64,000 nucleotides of DNA from positions 1,182,900 through 1,246,899 of the forward strand of contig NZ_CP047593.1 in NCBI RefSeq assembly GCF_009905215.1, in the 5' to 3' direction. The position numbers were made by a program, and so were the translations under genes. Each line of letters starts with the position of its first letter. Position 1 is the first letter of the stretch. The notes under the pieces are model-generated. The model was not told the DNA's origin and made no database searches. It was given only the letters and a program-made list of their open reading frames with translations. Positions 8,473 to 18,070 of this stretch are shown here, piece after piece. The stretch is from Tichowtungia aerotolerans. GTDB taxonomy: Bacteria > Verrucomicrobiota > Kiritimatiellia > Kiritimatiellales > Tichowtungiaceae.

Positions 8473-9534
8473 TCATTTTCCGTCCGGACCCGACCCCAGA
8501 TACACGTCATATTCCGGACGGTCAAACACATCGCTGAAATGCGGATGAGCCGAACCTCTCCGCCAAGGCCACTGCATCAGAAACTCGTACTGAAGATTGA
8601 ACTGATCAGCAACCTGCTGAAGCTCCTCCAAAACCTGGAGATCATTCCAGTAGGTTTCGAGCACGATGATTTTCGGGCTCCGGATTTCCGCTTCATAAAA
8701 CTCTGAAATCATCCGGGGCATCCATTGCGGAATATGATTATACAAATCCAGCGCGTAACACTCCGGGCGCACACCGACCTCGTCGCACACATCGATCCAG
8801 CGCGCAACCCGACCGGGATGCGCCGCAATGGAAAAGCCGAACGTATCTTCCGTTCCGAACCGGCGCGCATATTCCGCCCACAGCTTTTTTGTATATTCAG
8901 TGACACGACCCGACTCGATTCCGCCAAGCTCCGCACCCAGATCAAACCGCAGCCTCATTCCGGAACCGTCCAGCGCCTCGCGAACCAGCGCCCGAACAAA
9001 GACAATGAAGTTCAGATTTTCCTGATACAGCTCTTCATCCCAATCCTTCCATTCCTGTGACCACGCAGACCCCTGCTGCGCAAACCGGAAAATCAGCTCG
9101 TTGAACCCGCTCTCCTGAACCAGAGCAAGAAGCTCTTTCAAATTCTGCTCGTGCTGCGGCAGAAGAACACCGCCGTTGGAAGCCAGTACATGCCCGAAAA
9201 CTCCGCCCGCCGCCAGCTGCTCCGGTGTCAGGTGATCATGCCACATCATAATGGAAATCTTGCGCTGGCCGGAGTCAGCCATCGCTTTCAGCTGCGCTGA
9301 AATGTCTTCTTTTTCCTGCAGATGAAATGTCCCCACAACCGGCCGCAGCACGCCGGGCCGGAACCAGCCCTGACCGCCCTTCAGATACTCATCGGCCACA
9401 TCATACATTACATAGTTGGATCCGCCGATCTCCCTGAAACACCGGCCTGGCCGATCTTCCGCAAATCCTGTAACAACCGCATACATCAGAAGCCCCGCCG
9501 TCCATCCAAATCTGTTTTTGAAAATACAGCTCAT
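8473..9534 (-). CDS. Secreted TIM-barrel-like protein, putative glycosidase
   Basis: I do not recognise a named family. The ATG at 9534 is chosen because it opens a good signal peptide (MSCIFKNRFGWTAGLLMYAVVTGFA); ATGs at 9549 and 9564 in the same frame are possible. About 353 residues follow with alternating strand/helix pattern and motifs such as KISIMMWHDHL, ELIFRFAQQ, LRFDLGAELGG, GFSIAAHPGR and IIVLETYW, which would suit a (beta/alpha)8 glycosidase with acidic residues at strand ends. It is the last gene of the minus-strand run with rhamnosidase and sulfatase, so a role in glycan breakdown is likely but unproven. Confidence 0.7.
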   Translation of the reverse strand: MSCIFKNRFGWTAGLLMYAVVTGFAEDRPGRCFREIGGSNYVMYDVADEYLKGGQGWFRPGVLRPVVGTFHLQEKEDISAQLKAMADSGQRKISIMMWHDHLTPEQLAAGGVFGHVLASNGGVLLPQHEQNLKELLALVQESGFNELIFRFAQQGSAWSQEWKDWDEELYQENLNFIVFVRALVREALDGSGMRLRFDLGAELGGIESGRVTEYTKKLWAEYARRFGTEDTFGFSIAAHPGRVARWIDVCDEVGVRPECYALDLYNHIPQWMPRMISEFYEAEIRSPKIIVLETYWNDLQVLEELQQVADQFNLQYEFLMQWPWRRGSAHPHFSDVFDRPEYDVYLGSGPDGK

Positions 9535-9580
9535 CCCATTGTTTTCCATATTGATTCGACGCATCGATCAATCGATAAAA

Positions 9581-9596
9581 TGAAGTGATCACTTCA
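9581..9596. promoter_or_regulatory. Perfect 16-bp palindrome, possible operator
   Basis: TGAAGTGATCACTTCA is a perfect palindrome just upstream of the 8473-9534 gene, and ATCGAT-CA-ATCGAT lies next to it at 9563-9576. It differs from the LacI operator and from the TTCCAA palindrome. It could bind a second regulator. Confidence 0.4.
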
Positions 9597-9633
9597 ATAC
9601 TGCAAACAAAACCGCAGAAACCGGAATAATAAA

Positions 9634-9690
9634 TTCCAAGGTTTGGAAACCGGAAGCCCCGTATTCCGGTTGTTTTTCCAATGTTTGGAA
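9634..9690. repeat. Two TTCCAA-N3-TTGGAA palindromes, 42 bp apart
   Basis: Perfect copies at 9634-9648 and 9676-9690 lie in the gap between the sulfatase (ends 9729) and the downstream gene. The second is extended by T and A runs. The 42-bp spacing equals four helical turns. Confidence 0.85.
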
Positions 9691-9728
9691 AAGTTGAGAA
9701 CATTCGAGGCGCGGCACCCATGAGATTT

Positions 9729-11792
9729 TCAATCCATGCCAAAACCAACCCTGACGCACCGAATGGAACATTGGGCATATTCTCCAACGAATGGATCTCC
9801 GCCGAGATAACAGGGAAACGCCTCGCTCACCGAATCCAGGCAACGGGCACTGCCCGCTTTGTCCCCGTTAACATAAAGCGTAAAATCCAATCCGGTTTTG
9901 ATCAGCTCCACAGAGACCCATTCTTCCCGGGGAAACACAAAGGGAAGCCGCATAAGCTGCCTTCCCTTATCATAAATCTGGATTCCACGTTCCGGCGTAA
10001 TCTTCATGAACGAAGTGGCCTCTTCAGCCGTCCGCCGATTCCCCATCAGAATTGAACCGGGAGCTGATTCGCGGCTGATGTTTACCTCCATTTTCCAAAC
10101 CATGGAATTTTCCGGCGTTATCGGCAGGATATCCGTCAGCCGGGCATATTGAGTGCCCTCGAAAACATAAACTCCATCAACCGCCACGATCTCCCCCGGA
10201 GGTTTAATGCCGGCATCTTGGCCAAACTGCTTCATTGTTTTTTCCCATTCCGCCTGCATCGCGGCGGCACGTTCGGGATACAAACGGATCAGATTATCTG
10301 TTTCACTGCGGTCAGCCCCAAGATTGTAAAGCTCCCACGGCCTGCCAGCTTCAGCAACCAGCTTCCAGTCGCCGGAACGCAATGCACGGTTTCCCTGATG
10401 ATACCACCAAATATTTCCACTGCGCTTTTCCCGGTCGGTTGCAAAAACGGGGACAAGGCTCTGCCCAAGAAAGGATGGCGCTTCTGCGGAAGGTGCCGAC
10501 GAGCTGCCGGCCAATTGGAGAAACGTCGGAACAATATCGACAAAATGGCAGGGGAAACGACGCAAAGTACCCTTGTCGCTGATTCCGTTCGGCCAGTGTG
10601 CAATCAACGGACTGGACACGCCGCCTTCATGGGTCCACATTTTATAGAGCCGAAACGGAGTGTTCGCAACCGAGGCCCAACCCGGCCCCAGCCCCAGATA
10701 ACTGGAAGCGGAACCGACCGGAGCGGATGAATCGTGTCCGTCTCCGCGAATCAGCTGCTCTGAACTTGCACCATTGTCCGACGCAAACAGAATCAGCGTG
10801 TTCTCATAGCAGCCCATCTCCTTGAGCTGCTGAATAATGCGCCCGATCTCCTGATCCATTCGATCAACCATCGCGGCATGAACTTCCATCTTCTGCGCCT
10901 GGAACTTTTTCTGCTCATCGGTGAGGTCATCCCATGCAACAGCACGGTTGATCTCCTGCGGCCCGATCATCTCCCGAAGCTTTTCGGCAGACAGACTGCC
11001 GGGTGGACAGCGCAGCTCCGGATCTCTCGGAGACAACCCGCCCTGCACGATGCCCAGCTTCTTTATCCGCTCGTAACGTTCCGCCCGAACCTCATCCCAA
11101 CCATCGTCATACTTCCCTTTATAGCGGGCAATATCCTCCGGCAGCGCATGGAGGGGAAAATGCGGAGCAGTAAATGCAACATACTCAAAAAACGGTCGAT
11201 CGGGACTGCGTTCCGCATGTTCCTTCAGATGCCCAATGGCATGATCTGCAATGGCGGTCGTGACATAAAACCCGGAACCGCGTTCGACCGGCGGAAGATG
11301 ATGTCCGTTCTCCTCGTGTACCTTCGGTGAAAAATAGCGGTCATGATCATCCAGCAAATATGTATGTTCAAATCCTTCTTCCAAAGGCGACCCGTCAATG
11401 TGCCATTTGCCGGAGAAACAGGATCTGTAACCGGCCGTCTCCAGATAGCGGGGAAGAAGTTCTGCCCATTCCGGGCGATCTGTCCGCTTTGATCCCGGCA
11501 ACGGCAATAAGTCGCGGCAGATCTGATTGGGATAATAACCGGATAGAATACTTGCGCGGGACGGCCAGCAGCGGGCGCAGGAATACGCCTGCGTAAACCG
11601 CAATCCGTTCGCCGCCAGCGAATCCAGATTCGGCGTCCGGATTTCTCCGCCGTAACAGCCCAGATCGGAAAAACCCAAATCATCTGCCAGAATTAAAACA
11701 ATATTGGGTTTCGGTTCCGTCTGCTCACCCAAAGCCAATAACGACCCGACGAGAAGCCCCGCCAGAAAACAACCTGCATATTTGCGTGTCAT
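9729..11792 (-). CDS. Sulfatase with C-terminal lectin-like domain
   Basis: 687 residues. A signal peptide (residues 1-22) precedes the sulfatase domain: NIVLILADDLGFSDLGCYGG holds metal ligands, and C-W-P-S-R at 75-79 is the formylglycine motif. LFASDNGASSE is the later metal site. The sulfatase part ends at about residue 520. A further 150 residues (VYVFEGTQYARLTDILP to CVRVGFGMD, with VELIKTGLDFTLYVNGDKAGS) look like a concanavalin-A/LamG-like jelly roll, a likely glycan-binding module. The gene is 13 bp after the rhamnosidase gene, in the same direction and probably the same transcript. Domain order and length are usual for PVC-group sulfatases. Confidence 0.9.
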   Translation of the reverse strand: MTRKYAGCFLAGLLVGSLLALGEQTEPKPNIVLILADDLGFSDLGCYGGEIRTPNLDSLAANGLRFTQAYSCARCWPSRASILSGYYPNQICRDLLPLPGSKRTDRPEWAELLPRYLETAGYRSCFSGKWHIDGSPLEEGFEHTYLLDDHDRYFSPKVHEENGHHLPPVERGSGFYVTTAIADHAIGHLKEHAERSPDRPFFEYVAFTAPHFPLHALPEDIARYKGKYDDGWDEVRAERYERIKKLGIVQGGLSPRDPELRCPPGSLSAEKLREMIGPQEINRAVAWDDLTDEQKKFQAQKMEVHAAMVDRMDQEIGRIIQQLKEMGCYENTLILFASDNGASSEQLIRGDGHDSSAPVGSASSYLGLGPGWASVANTPFRLYKMWTHEGGVSSPLIAHWPNGISDKGTLRRFPCHFVDIVPTFLQLAGSSSAPSAEAPSFLGQSLVPVFATDREKRSGNIWWYHQGNRALRSGDWKLVAEAGRPWELYNLGADRSETDNLIRLYPERAAAMQAEWEKTMKQFGQDAGIKPPGEIVAVDGVYVFEGTQYARLTDILPITPENSMVWKMEVNISRESAPGSILMGNRRTAEEATSFMKITPERGIQIYDKGRQLMRLPFVFPREEWVSVELIKTGLDFTLYVNGDKAGSARCLDSVSEAFPCYLGGDPFVGEYAQCSIRCVRVGFGMD

Positions 11793-11805
11793 AAAATCAC
11801 TTTCT

Positions 11806-14800
11806 TTATTCAGCCGCCTGAATGGTTACCGGACCGAATAATCCGGATTCAAGCAGCGGGTCGTCTTTGTTCCAGTGCTTGAACGTTGCAAAAGTTGTGC
11901 GACCGGAAGTGCGCGGACATTTTCCCGAAAACCAGTCAGGCCATTTCTTGAGCAGATGCCAAACTCCATCTGTATACTCGCAGTCGGCAGGCAGTTGTTC
12001 GTCACCAATCAGCCGGTTTACCCACAGGTTGACGATATCGATTTCCAGCCGATTGTCTTTTGCGCGAACAGCATCTTTTATATCGACCCGCCACGGCGCA
12101 CACCAAACCGTCCCTAACGCCTTTCCGTTCAAACGGACCTCCGCCACATTTTTCACGCTCCCAAGATCCAGCCAGAGCGATTTAATTTTTCCAATGTTTG
12201 GAAAATCAAACGATTTGGAATAAGTCGCGGTGCCGGAAAAATACTTGAGTTCCAGTTCTGATCGTTTGCTCCAATCCTCCAGCGAATCAAAAACCACGGT
12301 CTTCGGCGGACTTCCCCGGAAATGGAACATCACGTTCCACGGCCCCTCCAAAGACTGAACCGTCTTGAGTGCCGGGAAATTACGTTCGCCCGAAACGAAC
12401 TCCGCTTTGCCTTTGAAAATCACAAAAAATGCCTGCTTCGGTTCAAAACGAAGCGGAACAACGGTTCGTCCGTTTTCTTTTCGGAACACGGGGAGACTGC
12501 GGATTTCTCCGGTCAGAGGGTCCCAGATTTCCGGAATGCCATCCGTCCGAAAAACCGCGTCTGTGGCAAGTGACTGATCAGAAGAGTTCGCGATAAAATA
12601 GCAATCCGTTCCGTCAATCCGCTTATGAATATGACGAACCAGCGGGCCGGCGGACGTCTGAAAATCGGGAGATATGTCGAGTTCCGACAGGATCTGGCTC
12701 ACCGGTTTTCCCCAACAGATCCGTCCCTTTCCATAACGACGTTCCTTCACCTGCTGTCCGTCGCAGTCTCCCCATATTTTGTCAGCCATCGCCCGAATTT
12801 TTTCGTCGGCAGACGGCTGGCCGGAAAGGCTCGGCGAACAAACCGGACGCGGCGCGACGACAACAGCTCCGTCCTCAACCAGCTCGCCGATTCGCTGAAC
12901 CATCTCCGATGTCATTTCCATATCATCCGGCAAAACCAAAAGGCGGTAACGAATTCCCTCCGGAAGCACAAGGCATCCGTCATCAACGGACAGACGATTC
13001 AGAATCACATACGGATCGCACACGTCATAATCGTATCCGCGCGGCGGGGCCATCGCTCCGCCCGGCTCTATGCTCTTGCATGGAGAGTTTTCCCCGCAGG
13101 AATAAAGAATATCCGCAACAAAACGGCCCTTCTGCAAAAGATGCTGGCAGCGCGAAAGGTAGCGGGTAAATGCGGGCATTTGTTTCCACCATGTATTCGA
13201 ACGCTCAAAATGCGTTCCATACACCGCGAGCGTCTGCCCGGGAACCAGATCTTCCCACGGCTGATGCACATAAACGTGCAGAACCATCCGGTTGACTCCC
13301 CCGCAGAAAATCGCATCGCAGTCGTCTTTCATGGCCCAAAAATCGTTGGACCAGCTTCCGCCGTTCGGACCGCTGGCCGTCATGGCCTCGCACTGGACAA
13401 TCTGTTTCCCATAAACATGTGCAGGGCTGGCGCCCAGTTTCATCCAGTATGGACCCGCTGGACTCGGGCCATCCCAAACTTCGCACATGGGAATATCCGC
13501 CTTGCCGCCGGCGGTTACATTGTTGAACTGGTTCTGGTGATACGGCTCGCAAGTGAACTGCTTGCCGGCCACAGCACACAGTTGCTGCATATGTCCAAAA
13601 TAATTGTCGTGCATCAAGCCGGTCACGGTATTGCGAAAATCCCAGAGAAAACGTTCACTCTCTTTCACACTGCCGATCACCCGGCCTGTCAGCACAGGCA
13701 GATACGAAGAGAGGTCATAGCCGCGCCGCTTCAGGAATTCATCAGGCATGCAAGCCGTCCAGTTCTGCTGGTGCCGCTCATAACTGTCCACATGAACAAA
13801 GCGAAACAAAGCGTTCATTTCAGGATCGTCGATCCAGGGCTGGATGGAGTTCTTCCAGTGAACATCCAGCGCCGCCGGGTTGAATTTGTCGCACTCCAGT
13901 CCGCCGCCTTCCCGGGATGCCGGCTCCACCCTTGAGCCGGTTGGCGTATATCCGAATCTCAAAACGGTCCAGTTGCCCTCGGGGACATCCCAGCGCAACC
14001 GTCCCTCGGCATCCATTTGACCGGTCAGATCAACAATCTGTTCACGCAGGATAATTTCATCGGGAGAGGCGTCCAATGACGGACTCGTGAATCCCGGCTT
14101 AACCGTACCGTACGGATCACTCATCGCCTTTCCGGTCCAGTCCGCAATACAATACCCTCGAGAAAAGTGAACTTCAGACAACACAACACTGCCCGAAAAT
14201 TCAATCCGCCAGAATGGCGCCACGCGAACCGGAAAGACACGATTCAGCGGCGCAAAGCGTTCCGGCCGCGAAAAAGAAAACTCCTCCTGCCAGGTTATTC
14301 CGTCATTGGAAAAAAGCAACTTTCCCCCCGGGAGATCGCGTAACTCCCGTGGAACCATACTGACCGACCGCACCGGAACCGGACGATCATAACTGAACTG
14401 AAGACAAACCGGGCTTCCGCCTTCGGCATCAAACGATTTCCATGTAGACCGGTCGGAATCCAGCAACGCCCCGGCATCGATTTCAACATCGCCCAGAAGC
14501 ACGGAAGGTTCAGGAAAACCGGCAAGTTCACATTCCGGAGTCGGGAAAGCAACCAGTGCAATATCCCGATAACAATCAAGCCTCGTTGACGGCTGCGGAA
14601 GTTGTCCATCAAACACCTGCCCGCCCGGCAGCTTCGTTTCGCTCCAGACAACTTCCTGCATCGCCAGTTCCGGCGTAATCCACGGACCGCCACTGGACGA
14701 CCAGCCGGCCATCGAATTATTCAGGCTGATATCCAGTCCGAGTTCGTCGGCTCGGCGCATGGCAAACCGCATCAGTTCGCGCCATTCGGAAGTATAAAGC

Positions 14801-15057
14801 TTAACCGGCCCGGCGGGACCATGACCGCCGATATTGAATATCACAGCGCCGCCGATTCCGGCCTCGTGCATCGCGTCGAGATCCGCCGCCAGCCCTTCCT
14901 GACTGATATTGCCATTGATCCAATACCAGAAAACATACGGCCTCGCTGCATCGGGCGGACTGCTGAACTGCTTTTTCAGCAAATCGATCTCTCCGGCAGG
15001 CGTCAAACACGCTACGGAACAAACAACACTTATCACGAACAAAACAACTCTATGCAT
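11806..15057 (-). CDS. GH106-like alpha-L-rhamnosidase
   Basis: About 1083 residues. The ATG at 15057 is preferred over an upstream ATG because GGAAG lies before it and it starts a signal peptide (MHRVVLFVISVVCSVACLTPAG). The N-terminal block PYVFWYWINGNISQEGLAADLDAMHEAGIGGAVIFNIGG is typical of GH106-type enzymes, which remove terminal alpha-L-rhamnose. A GH2-like beta-sandwich with LDLGSVKNVAEVRLNGKALGTVW lies near the C-terminus (about residue 980-1010). Its neighbours are sulfatases, which suits a sulfated rhamnose glycan. A copy of the genome palindrome at 12189-12203 encodes FPNIGK in this protein. Family assignment rests on remembered motifs, not on an alignment. Confidence 0.82.
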   Translation of the reverse strand: MHRVVLFVISVVCSVACLTPAGEIDLLKKQFSSPPDAARPYVFWYWINGNISQEGLAADLDAMHEAGIGGAVIFNIGGHGPAGPVKLYTSEWRELMRFAMRRADELGLDISLNNSMAGWSSSGGPWITPELAMQEVVWSETKLPGGQVFDGQLPQPSTRLDCYRDIALVAFPTPECELAGFPEPSVLLGDVEIDAGALLDSDRSTWKSFDAEGGSPVCLQFSYDRPVPVRSVSMVPRELRDLPGGKLLFSNDGITWQEEFSFSRPERFAPLNRVFPVRVAPFWRIEFSGSVVLSEVHFSRGYCIADWTGKAMSDPYGTVKPGFTSPSLDASPDEIILREQIVDLTGQMDAEGRLRWDVPEGNWTVLRFGYTPTGSRVEPASREGGGLECDKFNPAALDVHWKNSIQPWIDDPEMNALFRFVHVDSYERHQQNWTACMPDEFLKRRGYDLSSYLPVLTGRVIGSVKESERFLWDFRNTVTGLMHDNYFGHMQQLCAVAGKQFTCEPYHQNQFNNVTAGGKADIPMCEVWDGPSPAGPYWMKLGASPAHVYGKQIVQCEAMTASGPNGGSWSNDFWAMKDDCDAIFCGGVNRMVLHVYVHQPWEDLVPGQTLAVYGTHFERSNTWWKQMPAFTRYLSRCQHLLQKGRFVADILYSCGENSPCKSIEPGGAMAPPRGYDYDVCDPYVILNRLSVDDGCLVLPEGIRYRLLVLPDDMEMTSEMVQRIGELVEDGAVVVAPRPVCSPSLSGQPSADEKIRAMADKIWGDCDGQQVKERRYGKGRICWGKPVSQILSELDISPDFQTSAGPLVRHIHKRIDGTDCYFIANSSDQSLATDAVFRTDGIPEIWDPLTGEIRSLPVFRKENGRTVVPLRFEPKQAFFVIFKGKAEFVSGERNFPALKTVQSLEGPWNVMFHFRGSPPKTVVFDSLEDWSKRSELELKYFSGTATYSKSFDFPNIGKIKSLWLDLGSVKNVAEVRLNGKALGTVWCAPWRVDIKDAVRAKDNRLEIDIVNLWVNRLIGDEQLPADCEYTDGVWHLLKKWPDWFSGKCPRTSGRTTFATFKHWNKDDPLLESGLFGPVTIQAAE
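12189..12203. repeat. TTCCAA-N3-TTGGAA palindrome inside rhamnosidase gene
   Basis: Perfect copy, extended by T and A runs. In the gene it is read as F-P-N-I-G-K, the second of three possible reading phases. Confidence 0.85.
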
Positions 15058-15268
15058 TTTATCAACTTCCGCTAATGTTCGATTCTCATTTGCCTGTCGT
15101 AACAAACAACCGCGTCATGAATCGAATGATGTTTATTATACATGCCTGACCGAAAAACCTTACCTGTATGAGTTTTCCCCAACAAGGTATTCCGACCCGA
15201 CGAAAGACCCCGCAAAACAGTCCGACCAGATCTTTCTCCTGTTTCAGTGCAGGAGCCAAATGCAATTC

Positions 15269-15294
15269 GGCGGAAATGCAGCCGCATCTCCGCC
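15269..15294 (-). other. Hairpin downstream of the surface-protein gene
   Basis: GGCGGAAATGC and GCATCTCCGCC form an 11-bp stem with one mismatch and a 4-base loop. It lies 17 bp after the stop of the 15311 gene, in a 253-bp gap before the rhamnosidase. There is no T-run, so it may be an RNA-processing or partial termination structure rather than a full terminator. Nothing else is evident in this gap. Confidence 0.4.
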
Positions 15295-15310
15295 GGAGAA
15301 CCAAACCCGT

Positions 15311-18070
15311 TTAATCCTGCAGTTCGATTTTCACCCGCATAAACTGCTGCGCGTCATCCTGCATAGAAATGCGATTGGTCACTGCATTGAATCCAACCGG
15401 GCCGGATCCGCTGCCAATTTCAATAAGTCCGCTGCCGCTCCAGTTGGTATTCACCAGATCGGAACCTGCCTCGGGGGTATAGCTCAGGCCTGCGTCAGTC
15501 TTGTCAGTACGTTCATAGTGGATATAGTAGAACCAGTTGGTTCCGTTTTCTTCGGCCACACTGATCGTCACACCCTGCCCCTGCGTTGAAGGATCGGACG
15601 GGTCGCCGTACAGAGCGTATTCGGCCAGATTGCTCTGTCCGTCACCGTCCGGGTCCGCGGCCATGGAGCTGTCCGCCACAATAAACCTGCTGATCCATGA
15701 ACCATAGGCCTCCGTCGGAGTCTGAACGCTGCCATCGCTCAGTTTGATTGTCGAAGCTTTTCCGACCTGAGTGATGGTGAACAGCGAGGAGTCGGTCTCA
15801 ACGACTCCGTCGACGGAAAGCTGGCCATTGGCAATCATTGCCGCCCAGATGCCGGCGGCGGATTCCGTTCCGGAAGCGGTCAGTTTGGAACCAAAGGTAA
15901 TGCTGCCAGTGTTGCCGGTTTCAAAGTTGATTCCGAAATTACCCGTCAGATACCCGTCAATCTCGGTGCAGTTCAGCGTATCGAACACAATCTCACCGGA
16001 ACCGTCGGCCAGCATGTCGAGGTTTACCTCAAACCAACCTCGCTCATCTGCCACGGTTCCGCCATCCAGCGTTCCAACATAAAACCGGCCGTTTTTCATA
16101 CTGATTGTTGCTTTGGAGGCCCGGTTGGAAACGGTCAATCCACTGACAGCCTTGAGCGTTCCTGCCTCCGCATGACCGGAAAGCACATCAATCTGTATCG
16201 AATTGTCGTACTGGGACCAGAGAGTCAGCGTTCCCGGCACATTCATGTTCGTATAGGACGCATAATCAGTATCCGGATCATCAAGGATGTAAAGGGATGT
16301 GTAATCGGTTCCATCCGACCCGCCGCGCATACCGAAATCGCCTTCTCCGGCCGCATACACCGTTCCGCCAACCTGCACAACAGCAAGGTCCGACATGATC
16401 GGCCCGAACCAGACGTTGGCTGTTGTATAAAGCAACCCAGTTCTACTGCCGACTGGCTGTACCCCGCCGTCCCAGTTGGCATCAACCGTCAGCCCTCCTG
16501 AAGGATTTTCCGAATTTGCATACTGCCCAATGAACTTCGGATAGCCATAATAGGAACTCAGAGAAATTGTTGTGCTCAGTCCATTGCTGACAATCACAAA
16601 ATCAGACAGGCTGGTGCTCGTCACACCATCAATAGAAACCCTCGAATTGCTGATCATTGCCTCCCATGTCCCGGCGGCACTGCTGTTGGTGCTTATGGAG
16701 CCGAGCGTAAAACTGCCCTGATTGCCACTCTCAAAGTTCAGTTTGAGAGTGGTTTCCAGTGAATTTTCCGCAAAATCGAGAGAGTCAAAAACGATGGCTC
16801 CTGTGCCGCCCGCCAGCATGTTGACAGTGGATTGCCCCTTCGTAATGGATCCCGCATGCAAAATCCCGTCCTTCATACTGATTACACCATTCCCGGGAGC
16901 AACCAGCTGAAGTAAATCAAGATCAACATGTCCCGAAAGAATACTCAAATCAATCGGGTTGCTGTAATGAGACCAGATCGTCAGCGTCGGAAGCGATAAA
17001 TTGGTATAAGAGGCATAATCCGTATCCGAATCGTTAATGACATACGTGGTTGTGTTGGATGTCCCGTCCGACCCGCCGCGCAAGGCAACCTCGCTCCCAT
17101 TCACTATGGTTCCGTCAATCTGCAAAATTGCCAGATCATACGCTACGGTTCCGAACCAAACGTTCTGCGTCTTGTATATCAGACCGGTTGTCGTCCCATC
17201 CGGAATTGATCCATCGGCCCAATTGGCATTCACATACAGTGCACCAACCGGTGCAGACGAATCATCGTTCTGCCCGATAAACGTCTCATAGTCGCGGTAA
17301 GGATTCGGGGCAATCGTCGTCGCGTCGCCATTCTGTGTAATCAAATAGGAAGAAATATTGGTATCCGCAACCCCGTCAATGGACACACGGCTGTTTGCAA
17401 TCAGCCAGGCAATGCTGCTGCTCGTCGGCGGTGCACTGATGATGTTGCCTCCCAACGTAAACGATCCGGCATTTCCGCTTTCGAAGTTAATATAGATACC
17501 GCCCACTGCATAACCGGCCATATCGTCTATTACTACCACTCCGGTCCCTCCGGCCAAAAAGTTAAAATTGGCCTTCGGATTTACATTGGTCAATGAGCCG
17601 ACATGAAAGATTCCATTTTCAATATCAATCGTAGGGGCGGTAATCAGATGAAGAGAACCCATTTCCACATGTCCGGAAAGCAGGCGTAATGTCGGAGCTG
17701 TGGTACTGGTCCAAATCTTAAAGATGCCGCTTACATCCAGGTTGGTATAGCTCGCGTAGTCGGTCCGGGGATCATCAATCTCATAGACAGCTCCATTGAG
17801 CAGATACAGTCCGTTATCCGCCGCATCATAAAGATATCCTCCCGTCTGACGAACCCCCATGTTATTCCAGTTGCTGCCCGTCCATGCATTTCCGGTATTG
17901 GTAATCACCCCGAGTGTCGGCGGAACTGACACAGCACCATCTGACCAGTTTGCTCCATTAGAGACATCCCCTGTGCCATCGTAATAATTAACTGCCATTA
18001 CCGAACCGGCCCAGCTGAAAAAACAAACCGCAACGACAGCTGCGACCCTCTCCTTTAATCTGTTTCTCAT
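15311..18070 (-). CDS. Large repeat-built secreted protein
   Basis: About 919 residues. The ATG at 18070 has an excellent AAAGGAGAAAC ribosome site and starts a signal peptide ending ...SWAGSVMA. The body consists of three homologous modules of about 250 residues, each with an NANWADG/NWDGG start, DTDYASYTN, LSGHV/LSGHA, ISMKDG/ISMKNG and SRVSIDGV blocks, giving a beta-helix- or beta-sandwich-rich, autotransporter-like passenger. Near the C-terminus ADPDGDGQSNLAEYALYGDPSDPST is a Ca2+-binding D-x-D-x-D type motif frequent in PVC surface proteins. No outer-membrane barrel is seen. It shares the LacI operator with the catabolic operon, so it probably serves glycan capture at the surface. Function is inferred. 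Confidence 0.85.
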   Translation of the reverse strand: MRNRLKERVAAVVAVCFFSWAGSVMAVNYYDGTGDVSNGANWSDGAVSVPPTLGVITNTGNAWTGSNWNNMGVRQTGGYLYDAADNGLYLLNGAVYEIDDPRTDYASYTNLDVSGIFKIWTSTTAPTLRLLSGHVEMGSLHLITAPTIDIENGIFHVGSLTNVNPKANFNFLAGGTGVVVIDDMAGYAVGGIYINFESGNAGSFTLGGNIISAPPTSSSIAWLIANSRVSIDGVADTNISSYLITQNGDATTIAPNPYRDYETFIGQNDDSSAPVGALYVNANWADGSIPDGTTTGLIYKTQNVWFGTVAYDLAILQIDGTIVNGSEVALRGGSDGTSNTTTYVINDSDTDYASYTNLSLPTLTIWSHYSNPIDLSILSGHVDLDLLQLVAPGNGVISMKDGILHAGSITKGQSTVNMLAGGTGAIVFDSLDFAENSLETTLKLNFESGNQGSFTLGSISTNSSAAGTWEAMISNSRVSIDGVTSTSLSDFVIVSNGLSTTISLSSYYGYPKFIGQYANSENPSGGLTVDANWDGGVQPVGSRTGLLYTTANVWFGPIMSDLAVVQVGGTVYAAGEGDFGMRGGSDGTDYTSLYILDDPDTDYASYTNMNVPGTLTLWSQYDNSIQIDVLSGHAEAGTLKAVSGLTVSNRASKATISMKNGRFYVGTLDGGTVADERGWFEVNLDMLADGSGEIVFDTLNCTEIDGYLTGNFGINFETGNTGSITFGSKLTASGTESAAGIWAAMIANGQLSVDGVVETDSSLFTITQVGKASTIKLSDGSVQTPTEAYGSWISRFIVADSSMAADPDGDGQSNLAEYALYGDPSDPSTQGQGVTISVAEENGTNWFYYIHYERTDKTDAGLSYTPEAGSDLVNTNWSGSGLIEIGSGSGPVGFNAVTNRISMQDDAQQFMRVKIELQD

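Noticed and set aside
12625-13935. 436-codon plus-strand frame opposite the rhamnosidase
   Set aside because: Shadow frame; rhamnosidase motifs are continuous on the minus strand.
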